Assembly: GCA_964459805.1 (NCBI GenBank) | Contig: CAYWOD010000067.1 | Coordinates: 1-15,978, forward strand | From: DAOVRL01 sp964459805 | Lineage (GTDB): Bacteria; Planctomycetota; Phycisphaerae; Sedimentisphaerales; Anaerobacaceae | Direction: 5' to 3' | Length of the DNA stretch: 15,978 bases | Shown: positions 6,863 through 14,489 of the stretch, one piece after another | How positions within the stretch are numbered: position 1 is the first letter of the stretch | Layout of the letters: every line of letters begins with the position of its first letter | Translations under genes and position numbers: made by a program | Notes under the pieces: generated by a model | What the model saw: the letters and a program-made list of their open reading frames with translations, nothing else | Told to the model about the DNA's origin: nothing | Databases searched by the model: none

Positions 6863-8515
6863 ATGAGAAGATTACGAAGGGCCCACCAAAGGGACGCCGA
6901 AAAGCGCAAAAAGCTCAGAAACCGCGCCATTGCCGCCGGCACCGCAGCGGCGATCACATTGGGCACAGGAGTGAGTCTGCGTAAAGCGTTGGCCGCATAC
7001 ACCCCCGACCCACACGAACTGCCCGTCAGCCAGGATGCCGACGCCGACTTGCTTGCCAACCTCGAAGAGCTTGCAATTGGCTATAACGTATTCGACCCGG
7101 ACCAGAATCGCAATGAAATACCCGATGGTATCGAGCTCGCCAAACGCTGCCTCGCTGATGTCAATGACTTGCCGGAGTGGTGCCCGGCGAGCGATGAACC
7201 GGAACCGAATGAACCTTATAAAATGATCTGCGCAGCAGCGTATGGTATGGAAACCTGTGCGGTGTGCGGCAAAGATGATATAGTGATGATCGTGTGGGAA
7301 GTCGTTAATCCCCAAAACGGTGCACACGTACAGTTCACCGACATGGCTCTGCATTATCTCGAGCACGGCTCTTTCAGCTACCATAGCCTTAGTGGCTGGA
7401 GCGGTAAGGGCAGAGTCGATGTGCCTGCCCTGGTAGGAGCACTTGGCCTGCCTTATGAACCCGATAAGCACCAATTGCCGGTACCCAAAGACGCGGACAC
7501 CGACCTGCTTGCCGACCCTGAAGAGCTCGCCATCGGATATCAACCATTCGACCCCGACCAGAACCGCAACGAAATACCCGATGGCCTTGAACTGGCCAAA
7601 CGCTGCAAGCTTGCAATAGACCAACTGCCTGAATTTGTGTACGAAGCCCCACCCGGCATACAGGAACCACATAAAATTATATATCTTTTGGATGGGGTAG
7701 GAACGTGTGAAATTTGTGGATTCCAAGCATATATGGACTACTGGGATATTGTAAATCCACGACTGGGCTTGACTATTAGTGTATCTATTCTGGACGCCCA
7801 TTATATGGAACATGGCTCTTTCAGCTATCAAGGTGGTGGTAAAGCAGATGTTGCACGATTGTTGAGAGCTTTGGAACTCCGTTTTCCTTACGACCCTAAC
7901 GAGCATCAGTTGTCGCTGGACTATGTTGTTAATGGCGTCGGGCAGTTGGCGCCGGACGCCAACGACCACGACGGCGACCTGCTCGCCGACAGCGAGGAGC
8001 TCGCGGGCGGCCATAACCTCTACAACCCCGACCAGGATAACGACCTCACCCCCGACGGAATCGAGTTTGCAACACAGTGCCACGAAGTCATTGACGCCTT
8101 GCCCATCTACGACCCAAAGGGCGGCGAGCCGGAGCCAAACGAGCCATACAAAGTCAGCTACTTCCTGAAGGGCCCCGAGCGTTGCGAGATTTGCGGCGCC
8201 TCCGTAAATATGGGTTGGTGGCAGGTCGTAAACCCGAAACTGCACCGTTCTATGGACATATATGATATTACGTGCCATTATATGTCGCACGGCTCCTTCA
8301 GCTACTCCGGCTTACAACCCACTACACCGCACGAGCCGTTCCACAACGGCAGAGTCAAAATTGAGTTCCTGGCAGAAATACTCGAAATGCCACAACGCTG
8401 CGGCGACCTGGGCACCATATATCTGCCGACAGACTACAATAGAGACTGCGCAGAAGACTTCAGAGACTTTGCCAGCTTCGGCGACAAATGGCTCGCCTCG
8501 ACCGAACCAGACTAA
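6863..8515 (+). CDS. Secreted three-module repeat protein (DxDxD / CxxCG / HYMxHGSFSY)
   Basis: 550 residues from ATG 6863, preceded by AAAGGAAG (6851-6858). N-terminus: about 21 very basic residues, then a hydrophobic stretch (about 22-38, AAGTAAAITLGTGVSL), then A-L-A-A as a possible cleavage site. Three modules follow at about 48-198, 199-342 and 343-510. Each starts PxxHxLPV and carries a thrombospondin-type-3-like calcium loop (D58-x-D60-x-D62, later DPDQNRNEIPDG), then C-x2-C-G (C132/C135, C282/C285, C441/C444), W-x-x-V-N-P, and H-x3-H-G-S-F-S-Y (H164/H168, H313/H317, H472/H476). About 28 residues separate the last Cys from the first His. The C-terminus (about 513-545) is a single dockerin-like segment with DxNxDC and DFRDFASFGDKWL. 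I infer an exported protein with calcium sites and one possible zinc site per module. Function unknown. It is 45 bases from its paralogue. Confidence 0.85.
   Translation: MRRLRRAHQRDAEKRKKLRNRAIAAGTAAAITLGTGVSLRKALAAYTPDPHELPVSQDADADLLANLEELAIGYNVFDPDQNRNEIPDGIELAKRCLADVNDLPEWCPASDEPEPNEPYKMICAAAYGMETCAVCGKDDIVMIVWEVVNPQNGAHVQFTDMALHYLEHGSFSYHSLSGWSGKGRVDVPALVGALGLPYEPDKHQLPVPKDADTDLLADPEELAIGYQPFDPDQNRNEIPDGLELAKRCKLAIDQLPEFVYEAPPGIQEPHKIIYLLDGVGTCEICGFQAYMDYWDIVNPRLGLTISVSILDAHYMEHGSFSYQGGGKADVARLLRALELRFPYDPNEHQLSLDYVVNGVGQLAPDANDHDGDLLADSEELAGGHNLYNPDQDNDLTPDGIEFATQCHEVIDALPIYDPKGGEPEPNEPYKVSYFLKGPERCEICGASVNMGWWQVVNPKLHRSMDIYDITCHYMSHGSFSYSGLQPTTPHEPFHNGRVKIEFLAEILEMPQRCGDLGTIYLPTDYNRDCAEDFRDFASFGDKWLASTEPD
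7004..8392 (+). repeat. Three tandem protein modules in the first paralogue
   Basis: Module boundaries by eye are 7004-7456, 7457-7888 and 7889-8392. Modules 1 and 2 share the DPDQNRNEIPDG loop. Module 3 is a distinct terminal type with an added LDYVVNGVGQLAPDAND segment, matching the last module of the second paralogue rather than its own neighbours. Confidence 0.75.
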
Positions 8516-8560
8516 GAGTGAAAAACAAGTTATTCTCGACCCACACAGGGAGGAAGAAAA

Positions 8561-10711
8561 ATGAGGAGACTAAGAAGGGCCAAAGAAAGACAGGCCAGAA
8601 AAAGCAGAAAACTAAAACGTCGCTTTGTGGCCGCCGGCGCCGCCGCCGCAATCACCCTCGGAGCAGGAGTAACTCTCCATAAGGCCCTTGGCGCACCGGG
8701 CCCAGACCCACACCAGCTACCCGTGGCCGCAGACGGCGACGCGGACCTGCTCGCTCATGCCGAAGAAGCTGCTCTTGCCTATCTGGACTTCGAGCGCGAC
8801 CAAAACCGAAACGGTACGCCCGATGGTGTTGAATTAGCCAAACTCTGCGCAGCCGACATCAATGACCTGCCGTGGCAGGGCGAGGCCGCGCCAGGCCAAG
8901 CATATAAATGGTTCGCTCCGCAGTATGGCCTTGAAACCTGTGATGTCTGCGGAGAAACGATTGGTATGGGACCCGGCGGAGTCGTAAATCCACACAAAGC
9001 TATAAGCGTCGAGTTTCCCTTTGGCCTGACTTTACATTATATGCAGCACGGTTCATTCAGTTACACCGGACACTATTCTCAGACCCCGGTCGAAGGAAGG
9101 GTGGACGTGCCGGCTCTGCTGCAAGCCCTTGACCTGCGACTGTCTTGTCAGCCAAATGACCACCAACTGCCCGTAGCTCAGGACGCCGATGCAGATTTAC
9201 TCGCCAACAAAGAAGAACTGGCCATCGGCTACAAACCCTTCGACCCCGATCAGAACCGCAATGAAATACCTGATGGCATAGAATTGGCCAAACGCTGCGC
9301 CACCGTTGTCGCAGAGTTGCCTTCCTATTCGCTCTGGCCTACGCCCCCCGAGACCAATGAAATCTACAAAGTCGAGCACGCCCTCGATGGACTTGAGCGG
9401 TGCTACGTTTGCGGACAGGATATTCATATGGGCGGATGGGAAATCATCAACCCAAAACTCGGCCTGAAATACCCCGACCCCAAAGACCCTCTGGATAGAA
9501 TGTTCTTGCCCGACCTGGCACTGCACTATATGGAGCACGGCTCATTCGATTGTTATGGCCATGATCACAAAGGCAGAGTAAATATCCCCCGATTGCTCAG
9601 CGTCCTCGAAATGCGATTCCCTTATGACCCTAACGACCATCAACTGCCGGTACCCCAGGATGCCGACTCCGATTTGCTCGCCAACAAGGAAGAACTCGCA
9701 ATCGGCTACTGCCCCTTCAATCCCGACCAGAACAGAAATGAGATTCCGGACGGCATTGAACTCGCAAAGCGCTGCGCGGACGCTGTTGAGCAGCTCCCGC
9801 TCTACAAACAGGCCGAGCCCAACGAAATCTACAAGCTGGAGTCGCCGGCAGAGGATGGAATGGAGAATTGTCATGTGTGCGGGGAGATGATTTACATGGG
9901 CGGCTGGTACATCATCAATCCCAGACTCCACCTCCAATATCCCGAGCCCAACGACCCAAACAACTGGGAGTTCCTGCCTGAGTTGGCACTTCATTACATG
10001 CAGCACGGCTCATTCGATTACCTCGGCACTGTACACACCGGCAGAGCCGAAATTAACCGACTGCTCAGAGTCCTCGAAATGCGCTTTCCCTACGAGCCGA
10101 ATGACCATCAGTTGCCGCTGGACTATGTTGTTAAGGGCGTCGGACAGTTGGCACCCGATGCCAACGACCTCGACGGCGACCGGCTCGCAGACAGCGAAGA
10201 ACTCGCAGCCGGCTACAACCTCCACGACCCCGACCAGGATGATGACCTTCTCCCAGACGGTATCGAACTTGCCAAACAATGTGCTGCCATTATCGATGAA
10301 CTGCCCGTGTATAGTGGCCACCCACCACCGGCAGGAACTTATAAGGTCGAGTACGACCAACGGGGCCTCGAGTATTGTCCTATCTGCGGCGAATCAGTCA
10401 ATATGGGCGGCTGGGGGGTCGTAAATCCAAAGCTGGGCGTTTCTATTTACATAGATCGTATCACGATCCATTATATGAGGCACGGCTCATTCAGTTATCA
10501 TGGCCTCTGGCAACCCGGTGGCGAGCCGCAGCACGCCGGAAGAATTGATTTAGCCCTCTTGGTCAAAATACTCGAAATGCCCCGGCACTGCGGCGATTTA
10601 GGCACGCTCTATCTGCCCGGCGACCACAACAAAGACTGCAAACAAGACTTCAGAGACTTTGCCAAATTCGCCGACAAATGGCTCGAATCTACCGACACGA
10701 ACCAGGACTGA
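8561..10711 (+). CDS. Secreted four-module repeat protein, paralogue of the preceding gene
   Basis: 716 residues from ATG 8561 after GGGAGGAAG (8548-8556). Its start (MRRLRRAKERQARKSRKLKR, then RFVAAGAAAAITLGAG) closely follows that of the first gene, so the two arose by whole-gene duplication. Four modules lie at about 48-197, 198-354, 355-510 and 511-674. Each has a DxDxD calcium-type loop, a CxxCG pair (C127/C130, C281/C284, C437/C440, C606/C609) and HYMxHGSF (H159/H163, H322/H326, H478/H482, H637/H641). Modules 2 and 3 share an insertion (YPDPKDP / YPEPNDP) absent elsewhere, so one is a recent copy of the other. In module 1 the first loop is weaker (ERDQNRNGTPDG). The tail (about 677-710) is the same single dockerin-like segment, GDHNKDC...DFAKFADKWLES. 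Expected outside the cytoplasmic membrane; function unknown. The TTG-started cysteine-rich gene follows after 32 bases. Confidence 0.85.
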   Translation: MRRLRRAKERQARKSRKLKRRFVAAGAAAAITLGAGVTLHKALGAPGPDPHQLPVAADGDADLLAHAEEAALAYLDFERDQNRNGTPDGVELAKLCAADINDLPWQGEAAPGQAYKWFAPQYGLETCDVCGETIGMGPGGVVNPHKAISVEFPFGLTLHYMQHGSFSYTGHYSQTPVEGRVDVPALLQALDLRLSCQPNDHQLPVAQDADADLLANKEELAIGYKPFDPDQNRNEIPDGIELAKRCATVVAELPSYSLWPTPPETNEIYKVEHALDGLERCYVCGQDIHMGGWEIINPKLGLKYPDPKDPLDRMFLPDLALHYMEHGSFDCYGHDHKGRVNIPRLLSVLEMRFPYDPNDHQLPVPQDADSDLLANKEELAIGYCPFNPDQNRNEIPDGIELAKRCADAVEQLPLYKQAEPNEIYKLESPAEDGMENCHVCGEMIYMGGWYIINPRLHLQYPEPNDPNNWEFLPELALHYMQHGSFDYLGTVHTGRAEINRLLRVLEMRFPYEPNDHQLPLDYVVKGVGQLAPDANDLDGDRLADSEELAAGYNLHDPDQDDDLLPDGIELAKQCAAIIDELPVYSGHPPPAGTYKVEYDQRGLEYCPICGESVNMGGWGVVNPKLGVSIYIDRITIHYMRHGSFSYHGLWQPGGEPQHAGRIDLALLVKILEMPRHCGDLGTLYLPGDHNKDCKQDFRDFAKFADKWLESTDTNQD
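8702..10582 (+). repeat. Four tandem protein modules in the second paralogue
   Basis: Module boundaries by eye are 8702-9151, 9152-9622, 9623-10090 and 10091-10582. Modules 1 and 4 correspond to the first and last modules of the preceding gene. Modules 2 and 3 both correspond to its single middle module, so the array grew or shrank in the middle. Confidence 0.75.
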
Positions 10712-10743
10712 TGCGATGAACGGCCAACGCAAGGGGTGGCAAC

Positions 10744-11241
10744 TTGGATTCTGAATCGCCTCAGGTCAGAAGCTGCATTCGCGCTCTCAAAGACATCGAT
10801 TTTGAGCTGGCATACCTTGCCCTGCTTACTTGCCAAGGGCTAAAACCGCTCAGCAGATGGGAAAAACCTCTGGACGACCACGGCCTCGGGCTATTGCAGC
10901 AGGCCGGCCTGCTCACAAAACAAATCACCCGGACGGTCAAGACCGGCAAGGAGGTTGTCGAGACGATTTTCAGCCGGGCGCCTGCCTACATCGAGTTGTA
11001 CGAACGGCGCTTTGCAGATACACCGATAGACAAATCGGCCGAGACGCTGCGATTTGAGGGTTTCCTCTTCGGCTACCCGCCCTGCTGCATCGAGCAGTAC
11101 ATCCGGCGACCCTACACCCCCAACAACATCCCCTCCGAAGACCAAAAAATCCTGTTCCACTGGGCCTGCAAAAACTGCAAAATCACACCAACACTCCTGC
11201 CTGCCTACAAAACCATCCACGATTTGCTCAACAGCTACTAA
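10744..11241 (+). CDS. Cytosolic cysteine-rich protein with FGYPPCC motif
   Basis: 165 residues. The start is TTG 10744, supported by AAGGGG (10731-10736) seven bases upstream; the only in-frame ATG (10711) is followed at once by a stop. No signal peptide or membrane segment. The N-terminal half is helical. The C-terminal half carries FLFGYPPCCIEQYI (C114, C115) and, 26 residues on, FHWACKNC (C142, C145, with H139 nearby), so four cysteines could bind a metal or form a redox pair. The FGYP-x-CC signature recalls archaeal proteins of the DUF483 type, but I cannot confirm this without a profile search. It closes the operon of two CxxC/HxxxH repeat proteins, spaced 32 bases from the second. Being cytosolic while they are exported, it may act on them before export or regulate them; this is inference. 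Function unknown. Confidence 0.7.
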   Translation: MDSESPQVRSCIRALKDIDFELAYLALLTCQGLKPLSRWEKPLDDHGLGLLQQAGLLTKQITRTVKTGKEVVETIFSRAPAYIELYERRFADTPIDKSAETLRFEGFLFGYPPCCIEQYIRRPYTPNNIPSEDQKILFHWACKNCKITPTLLPAYKTIHDLLNSY

Positions 11242-11350
11242 GGGGAAGCGTGAGCCAAGAGGGGCGTGTGCCTTCCACCAGCCGGGCACCGTAAGGCCAG
11301 ATGTGGCAATAGCTGTCAAAACAGTGTGGGGACCGCTAGCTCATGTTTGT

Positions 11351-11368
11351 CACTTGCGTTCGTAAGTG
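11351..11368. repeat. Near-palindrome by the transposase remnant, possible IS end
   Basis: CACTTGCGTTCGTAAGTG is an imperfect palindrome (CACTT.CG..CG.AAGTG) lying 35 bases beyond the stop codon of the transposase fragment. It may be part of the element's terminal repeat. The matching other end is not visible because the element is truncated. Confidence 0.35.
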
Positions 11369-11402
11369 CTTGTAAAATAAGGACTCGATTTTGAGTTTGT
11401 CA

Positions 11403-11804
11403 CTACATCTGTGTTTTTGGGCGTTCTGGGCCGGTGTTTTCAGGGGTGGGCGGGGCCAGGTCCCTGATCCCTAAGGCCGCTGCAATACGCCGGGCATCTC
11501 GGCCGCCGGCAGAGACCAAACGCCTGCTCTGTCCGTTGAACTCCAGTTCCGCAATGCCCACTGACTTCATGGCCGAAAAGGCCTCGGCGGCACTTATCTG
11601 CGGCAGTTCCGAGGCCAGTTGATGCTCCAGCACCCGCTTGAGGAACAATGCCAACGAGGCCACGAAGATGTGGGCCTCGATCCGCTCATCCGTCTTGTGA
11701 TACACCGGACGCATCTCGATAACATCCTTCAAATCGCGAAAACCTTGCTCTACCGTGTTCAGTTCCTTATAGCAGGCCACCGCCTCGGCAGCAGTTAAGG
11801 CCGT
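11403..11804 (-). pseudogene. C-terminal fragment of an IS1634-type (IS4 superfamily) transposase
   Basis: About 133 residues on the minus strand match the end of a DDE transposase. The YREK-type signature is readable as Y-x2-L-x3-E-x6-K in YKELNTVEQGFRDLK, which includes the last catalytic glutamate. It is followed by VYHKTDERIEAHIFVASLALFL, typical of IS1634-like enzymes. The frame continues upstream to an ATG at 11876, but those first 24 residues do not look like transposase and overlap the rpmA promoter region. The first two catalytic aspartates and most of the protein (normally 400 or more residues) are missing, so the copy is dead. The break lies near 11804-11815, just outside the rpmA promoter. 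Confidence 0.8.
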
Positions 11805-11863
11805 ACTACAAGCTATATGACGGCAACGCAGCCTCTCTTGGCAAAAAAAACCGCAAATTCTTG

Positions 11864-11892
11864 TGGACAGCGTCAACGCAGACTGTTATAAT
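11864..11892 (+). promoter_or_regulatory. Sigma70-type promoter of rpmA
   Basis: TGGACA (11864-11869), 17-base spacer, TATAAT (11887-11892). The -10 is perfect and the -35 differs from TTGACA at one base. Start expected near 11899, with a leader of about 48 nt. It lies 60 bp from the transposase remnant and appears undamaged. Confidence 0.7.
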
Positions 11893-11946
11893 GCCGATTT
11901 GAGTAGATTAGTATGGGCGTCCGCCCGGGAACAAGGGTAACTGATT

Positions 11947-12180
11947 ATGGCACATAAAAAAGGACAAGGCTCTTCGAGGAACGGCAGAGACAGCAATCCG
12001 CAGTACAGAGGCGTAAAGCTGTTCGGCGGTCAGGTGGTAAAGGCCGGCTCGATCATCGTGCGACAATGCGGGACGAAGTTCTTCCCGGGCTCCAATGTCG
12101 GCATGGGCAAGGATTATACCCTTTTCGCAACCGCAGCCGGAACGGTCCGCTTCCAGGGACGAAAGATCCACGTTCTCTGA
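11947..12180 (+). CDS. rpmA: 50S ribosomal protein L27 (bL27)
   Basis: 77 residues, a normal to slightly short bL27. The N-terminus MAHKKGQGSSRNGRDSNPQ is the conserved flexible tail that reaches toward the peptidyl-transferase centre. GGQVVKAGSIIVRQ, then GTKFFPGSNVGMGKDYTLFA complete the family signature. In the RQRG motif the second arginine is a cysteine (RQCG). Start ATG 11947 is fixed by the family; AAGGG (11933-11937) serves as ribosome-binding site. In most bacteria rpmA follows rplU (bL21); here no rplU is present and the upstream flank is a transposase fragment. The gene has its own promoter and a strong intrinsic terminator, so it is monocistronic. Confidence 0.95.
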   Translation: MAHKKGQGSSRNGRDSNPQYRGVKLFGGQVVKAGSIIVRQCGTKFFPGSNVGMGKDYTLFATAAGTVRFQGRKIHVL

Positions 12181-12210
12181 GAACAACAAAGACAATTGAT
12201 GAGAAAGCGA

Positions 12211-12241
12211 AAAGGATGGTCGTTGTGCCATCCTTTTTTTT
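12211..12241 (+). terminator. Intrinsic terminator of rpmA
   Basis: AAAGGATGG (12211-12219), 8-base loop, CCATCCTTT (12228-12236), running into an uninterrupted T tract. A textbook Rho-independent terminator 30 bases after the rpmA stop. The reading frame of the next gene could be extended back across it to 12196, which argues for the later start at 12256. Confidence 0.9.
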
Positions 12242-12255
12242 CTCTGAAGATTGCA

Positions 12256-13176
12256 ATGAAGCGAAAAGGACGCATTTTGCCAATTTCCTTTCACCGGGCT
12301 TTCGCATTGGTTTTGGTCGGAGCTCTTCTGACAACAACTGTGGGGGTCGGTGGACTTGAGTCTATGGGCAACACGGACGGTGTGCTGACCTGGAATCTCG
12401 GCACCATTGAGCCGGGCAATTCAATAAAGGAAACGGTCATCTTCGCCTATGCCGGCTCCCGCGAAAAGCTAACTGCACTGCTGGAACAGGCACGTCGGGA
12501 TTTGAAGAGCTCGTCCGAGTCACCGGCAGCTATCCACGAAACGAACAGTCCGAGGATCGTGTGGATTAGAAACGGTGTTACTGACTTCGCCCTTGATGAG
12601 TGTGGTTCGTTTTTCTGGGAGGGAATCCGTCAGTCACTCAAATGTGTGCACGGCGGCCAGCTCAGTAGGTTCGGCTACTATGTCCGTTACAACGATGGCG
12701 CACCCAAACGCGCGGGCACATCCATAAGCAAACAAGGGGCCCTTGAAAACCTGCGTATCATCGAGCCAATCCGACCGGTCGCCAAAACACAAGCCAAAGG
12801 GCTCCTGGATACTGTTGACAAGAAAGTCCGCCTCGGCATCCACGCAATGATGGGCAAGGGCCCCGTCGTTGCAGTCGAATTCGTGGTGACCAATATCGAT
12901 GCCACGGTGCTGAAAGATCTCCGATTGAGCGTCTATTCAAACCTGGAGGCAGCCCACTCCCACCCGGATGATTACAGCGTTTTGGACCGCAGTATCGCCG
13001 GCGTGCTTGTAATCGATCCGCCAACCGGCATGTGCGCTGCTATGGCAGGGTTAACCCGGGCGGCCGCGGGGCAAGGCCAAATACCTGCGAGTGATTCAAA
13101 TGGACACCCGCACGTATTCAAGCTGGACGCGGGATGGACGGTTCTCGGGTCCGGTAGTTTCGCTCATACAGGATGA
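12256..13176 (+). pseudogene. 5' part of a secreted protein gene, interrupted by a fusion or frameshift
   Basis: Start ATG 12256 lies beyond the rpmA terminator and begins a signal peptide (MKRKGRILPISFHRAFALVL, then VGALLTTTVGVGG). 306 residues to the TGA at 13174-13176. The body looks beta-rich: NTDGVLTWNLGTIEPGNSIK near the mature N-terminus resembles an extracellular beta-sandwich, later SRFGYYVRYNDG and EFVVTNIDATVLKDLRLSVYSN. I do not recognise a named family. Sequence character is good until about 13050 (PPTGMCAAMAGL); beyond that the +1 frame carries an unrelated, family-like sequence, so the last 40 or so residues are probably out-of-frame translation. I therefore read this as the front part of one gene joined to the back of another. 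It has no visible promoter of its own between the rpmA terminator and the start. Confidence 0.6.
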
Positions 13177-13939
13177 CGGAGTCAAGCGCATCCTCGGCAC
13201 GGTCCCGATTGAGACCGATGGCTCGGTATATTTCAAGGCGCCGTCGGGCCCAACGCTTCATTTTCAACTGCTGGACGAGCACTTTCGCTGTTTACAAACG
13301 ATGCGTTCCTTCTCGGGCGTGATGCCGGGTGAACAACGCGGCTGCCTTGGCTGTCACGAACTGCACAGCGTAGCCGCTCCGACCAAGGGCGGTATTGCCC
13401 TGCGAGGCGAGCCGGCCGAATTGACACCGCCGCCATGGGGCGCCAAAAGTATCAGCTACACCCGCTTTGTTCAGCCGGTGCTCGATAAGTATTGTGGAAA
13501 ATGCCACCAGGACGACGGCGAGGCCCGAAAAAAACTCGATCTGACCCTCCGACCGGGATTCCGAATGTTCAAAGAGCCTTATGTTACGCTGGTCGGCGGG
13601 GCACAATTTAGCGGCGTGGACCCGAAAAACAACGGCATCGCAGGGGCCATTATGGCCGAGAACTACGGCCAAAGCGATCCCGCAAGCTACGTAACGCTGC
13701 GTCCGATGCAGCATTTGTCCTACACGAGCAAGCTCATCGACATCGCTATGGGCGGCAAACACAACGACGTGAAGGTTGACCCTCTCAGCCTCAGAAAACT
13801 CATCGCATGGGTCGATACCAACTGCCCCTACCGCGGCGAAGAGGATATTCGAGCAATACCAGACCCGGACTTCGCAGGCATCGACCAACTGCCCATCCGC
13901 CCAAGGGTCGCCACCGCCCCGACCATCCACCGCCCGTGA
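13091..13939 (+). pseudogene. C-terminal part of an HzsA-related cytochrome-like protein
   Basis: 282 residues from GTG 13091; the frame is open back to a stop at 13052-13054, and already from about 13067 it reads like the family (RGKAKYLRVIQMDTRTYSSW). It then shows VKRILGTVPIETDGSVYFKA, FQLLDEHFRCLQTMRSFSGV, MPGEQRGCLGCHE and YTRFVQPVLDKYCGKCHQ. These match the C-terminal part of planctomycete proteins annotated as related to the hydrazine synthase alpha subunit. CLGCH (85-89) and CGKCH (135-139) are c-type haem motifs. Full family members are several hundred residues longer and exported; this piece has no signal peptide, so haem attachment outside the membrane would fail. It overlaps the preceding reading frame by 86 bases in the +1 frame. 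Recent deletion fusion, a one-base frameshift or an assembly error could explain it. Confidence 0.7.
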
Positions 13940-14121
13940 TTTCCGCTGCGGGCCCCGGCAGCAATACAGGACCTGTGAAATCATTCTCTCCCATTTATCC
14001 TCCCGATTTGAATTTGTGGCGCAAGCCATCCTGCAGGTTTCGCATTTCCGATTTAGCTAACTTTAGTCACTTTAGCTCACTCCTCCGGCGAGTCTATCCC
14101 AAACCCTATTCACTATCCGCT

Positions 14122-14147
14122 ATACGCAATACGAGATACGAAATACG
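14122..14147. repeat. Four heptamer units ATACGNN
   Basis: ATACG occurs at 14122, 14129, 14136 and 14143, exactly seven bases apart (ATACGCA ATACGAG ATACGAA ATACG). Just upstream, TTTAG recurs three times in 14053-14080. It lies in non-coding DNA between the HzsA-like fragment and the transposase remnant; I see no gene in 13940-14277. Confidence 0.55.
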
Positions 14148-14277
14148 CCTCATCGCCATGTCTGACTATCGAGAAAAACTTGTGGAAATGGTTAAAAAAG
14201 CCGTGGCATTATCATAATCCGACCGAATTTTGCGGCAATAGTTACATTTAGGTTGCTTTTGTCGTTCCGGCTGCTTC

Positions 14278-14436
14278 CTAAAGCCTTGGTGCACGCGTGC
14301 GAGAAGATTCAGGGCTGTGTTGAGTGTTGCCGACACCCGCCGCGATTTTATTCCGCCCTTTACAGTTTTTGCCTTTTTGCATGACACGCGCTATGGTTTT
14401 CTTGCTATATATGTCTAATACAATATACTTGTCCAT
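14278..14436 (-). pseudogene. 5' end of an IS110-type transposase gene
   Basis: Minus strand, ATG at 14436 with GGAG six bases upstream (14446-14443). The 52-residue frame begins MDKYIVLDIYSKKTIARVMQ, which resembles the start of IS110-family (DEDD) transposases: the pattern Y-I-x-x-D-x-x-S-K-K-T contains the first acidic catalytic residue (D8). Similarity fades after about residue 24 and the frame ends at TAG 14278-14280. The remaining 300 or so residues, including the C-terminal serine region, are absent. The remnant overlaps the likely promoter of the glycoside hydrolase gene on the other strand. The assignment rests on a short stretch, so it is moderate. Confidence 0.5.
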
Positions 14437-14455
14437 TATGGGCTCCTGTTATAAA
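14429..14455 (+). promoter_or_regulatory. Possible promoter of the glycoside hydrolase gene
   Basis: TTGTCC (14429-14434), 15-base spacer, TATAAA (14450-14455), about 35 bases before ATG 14490. The spacer is short and the -35 weak. It overlaps the start of the transposase remnant, so the gene may now use a promoter provided by that element's end. Confidence 0.3.
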
Positions 14456-14489
14456 ATATCATAAACAATGCCAGTTAAGGAGATTCAAG

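Noticed and set aside
6872..8290. 472-codon open frame on the minus strand
   Set aside because: Lies wholly antisense to the clear repeat-protein gene; its openness follows from the codon bias and repeats of the plus-strand gene, and no ribosome-binding site or domain is seen.
6863..10711. CxxC pairs as haem c sites
   Set aside because: In all seven modules CxxC is followed by glycine, not histidine, so they are not CxxCH haem-binding motifs.
14158..14217. 19-codon frame beginning MSDYREKLVEMVKKAVALS
   Set aside because: Protein-like but very short, without ribosome-binding site; could be a fragment of a lost gene but cannot be supported.
14166..14387. 73-codon minus-strand frame next to the IS110 remnant
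   Set aside because: No ribosome-binding site and no match to the transposase; the alternative frame from ATG 14436 explains the region better.
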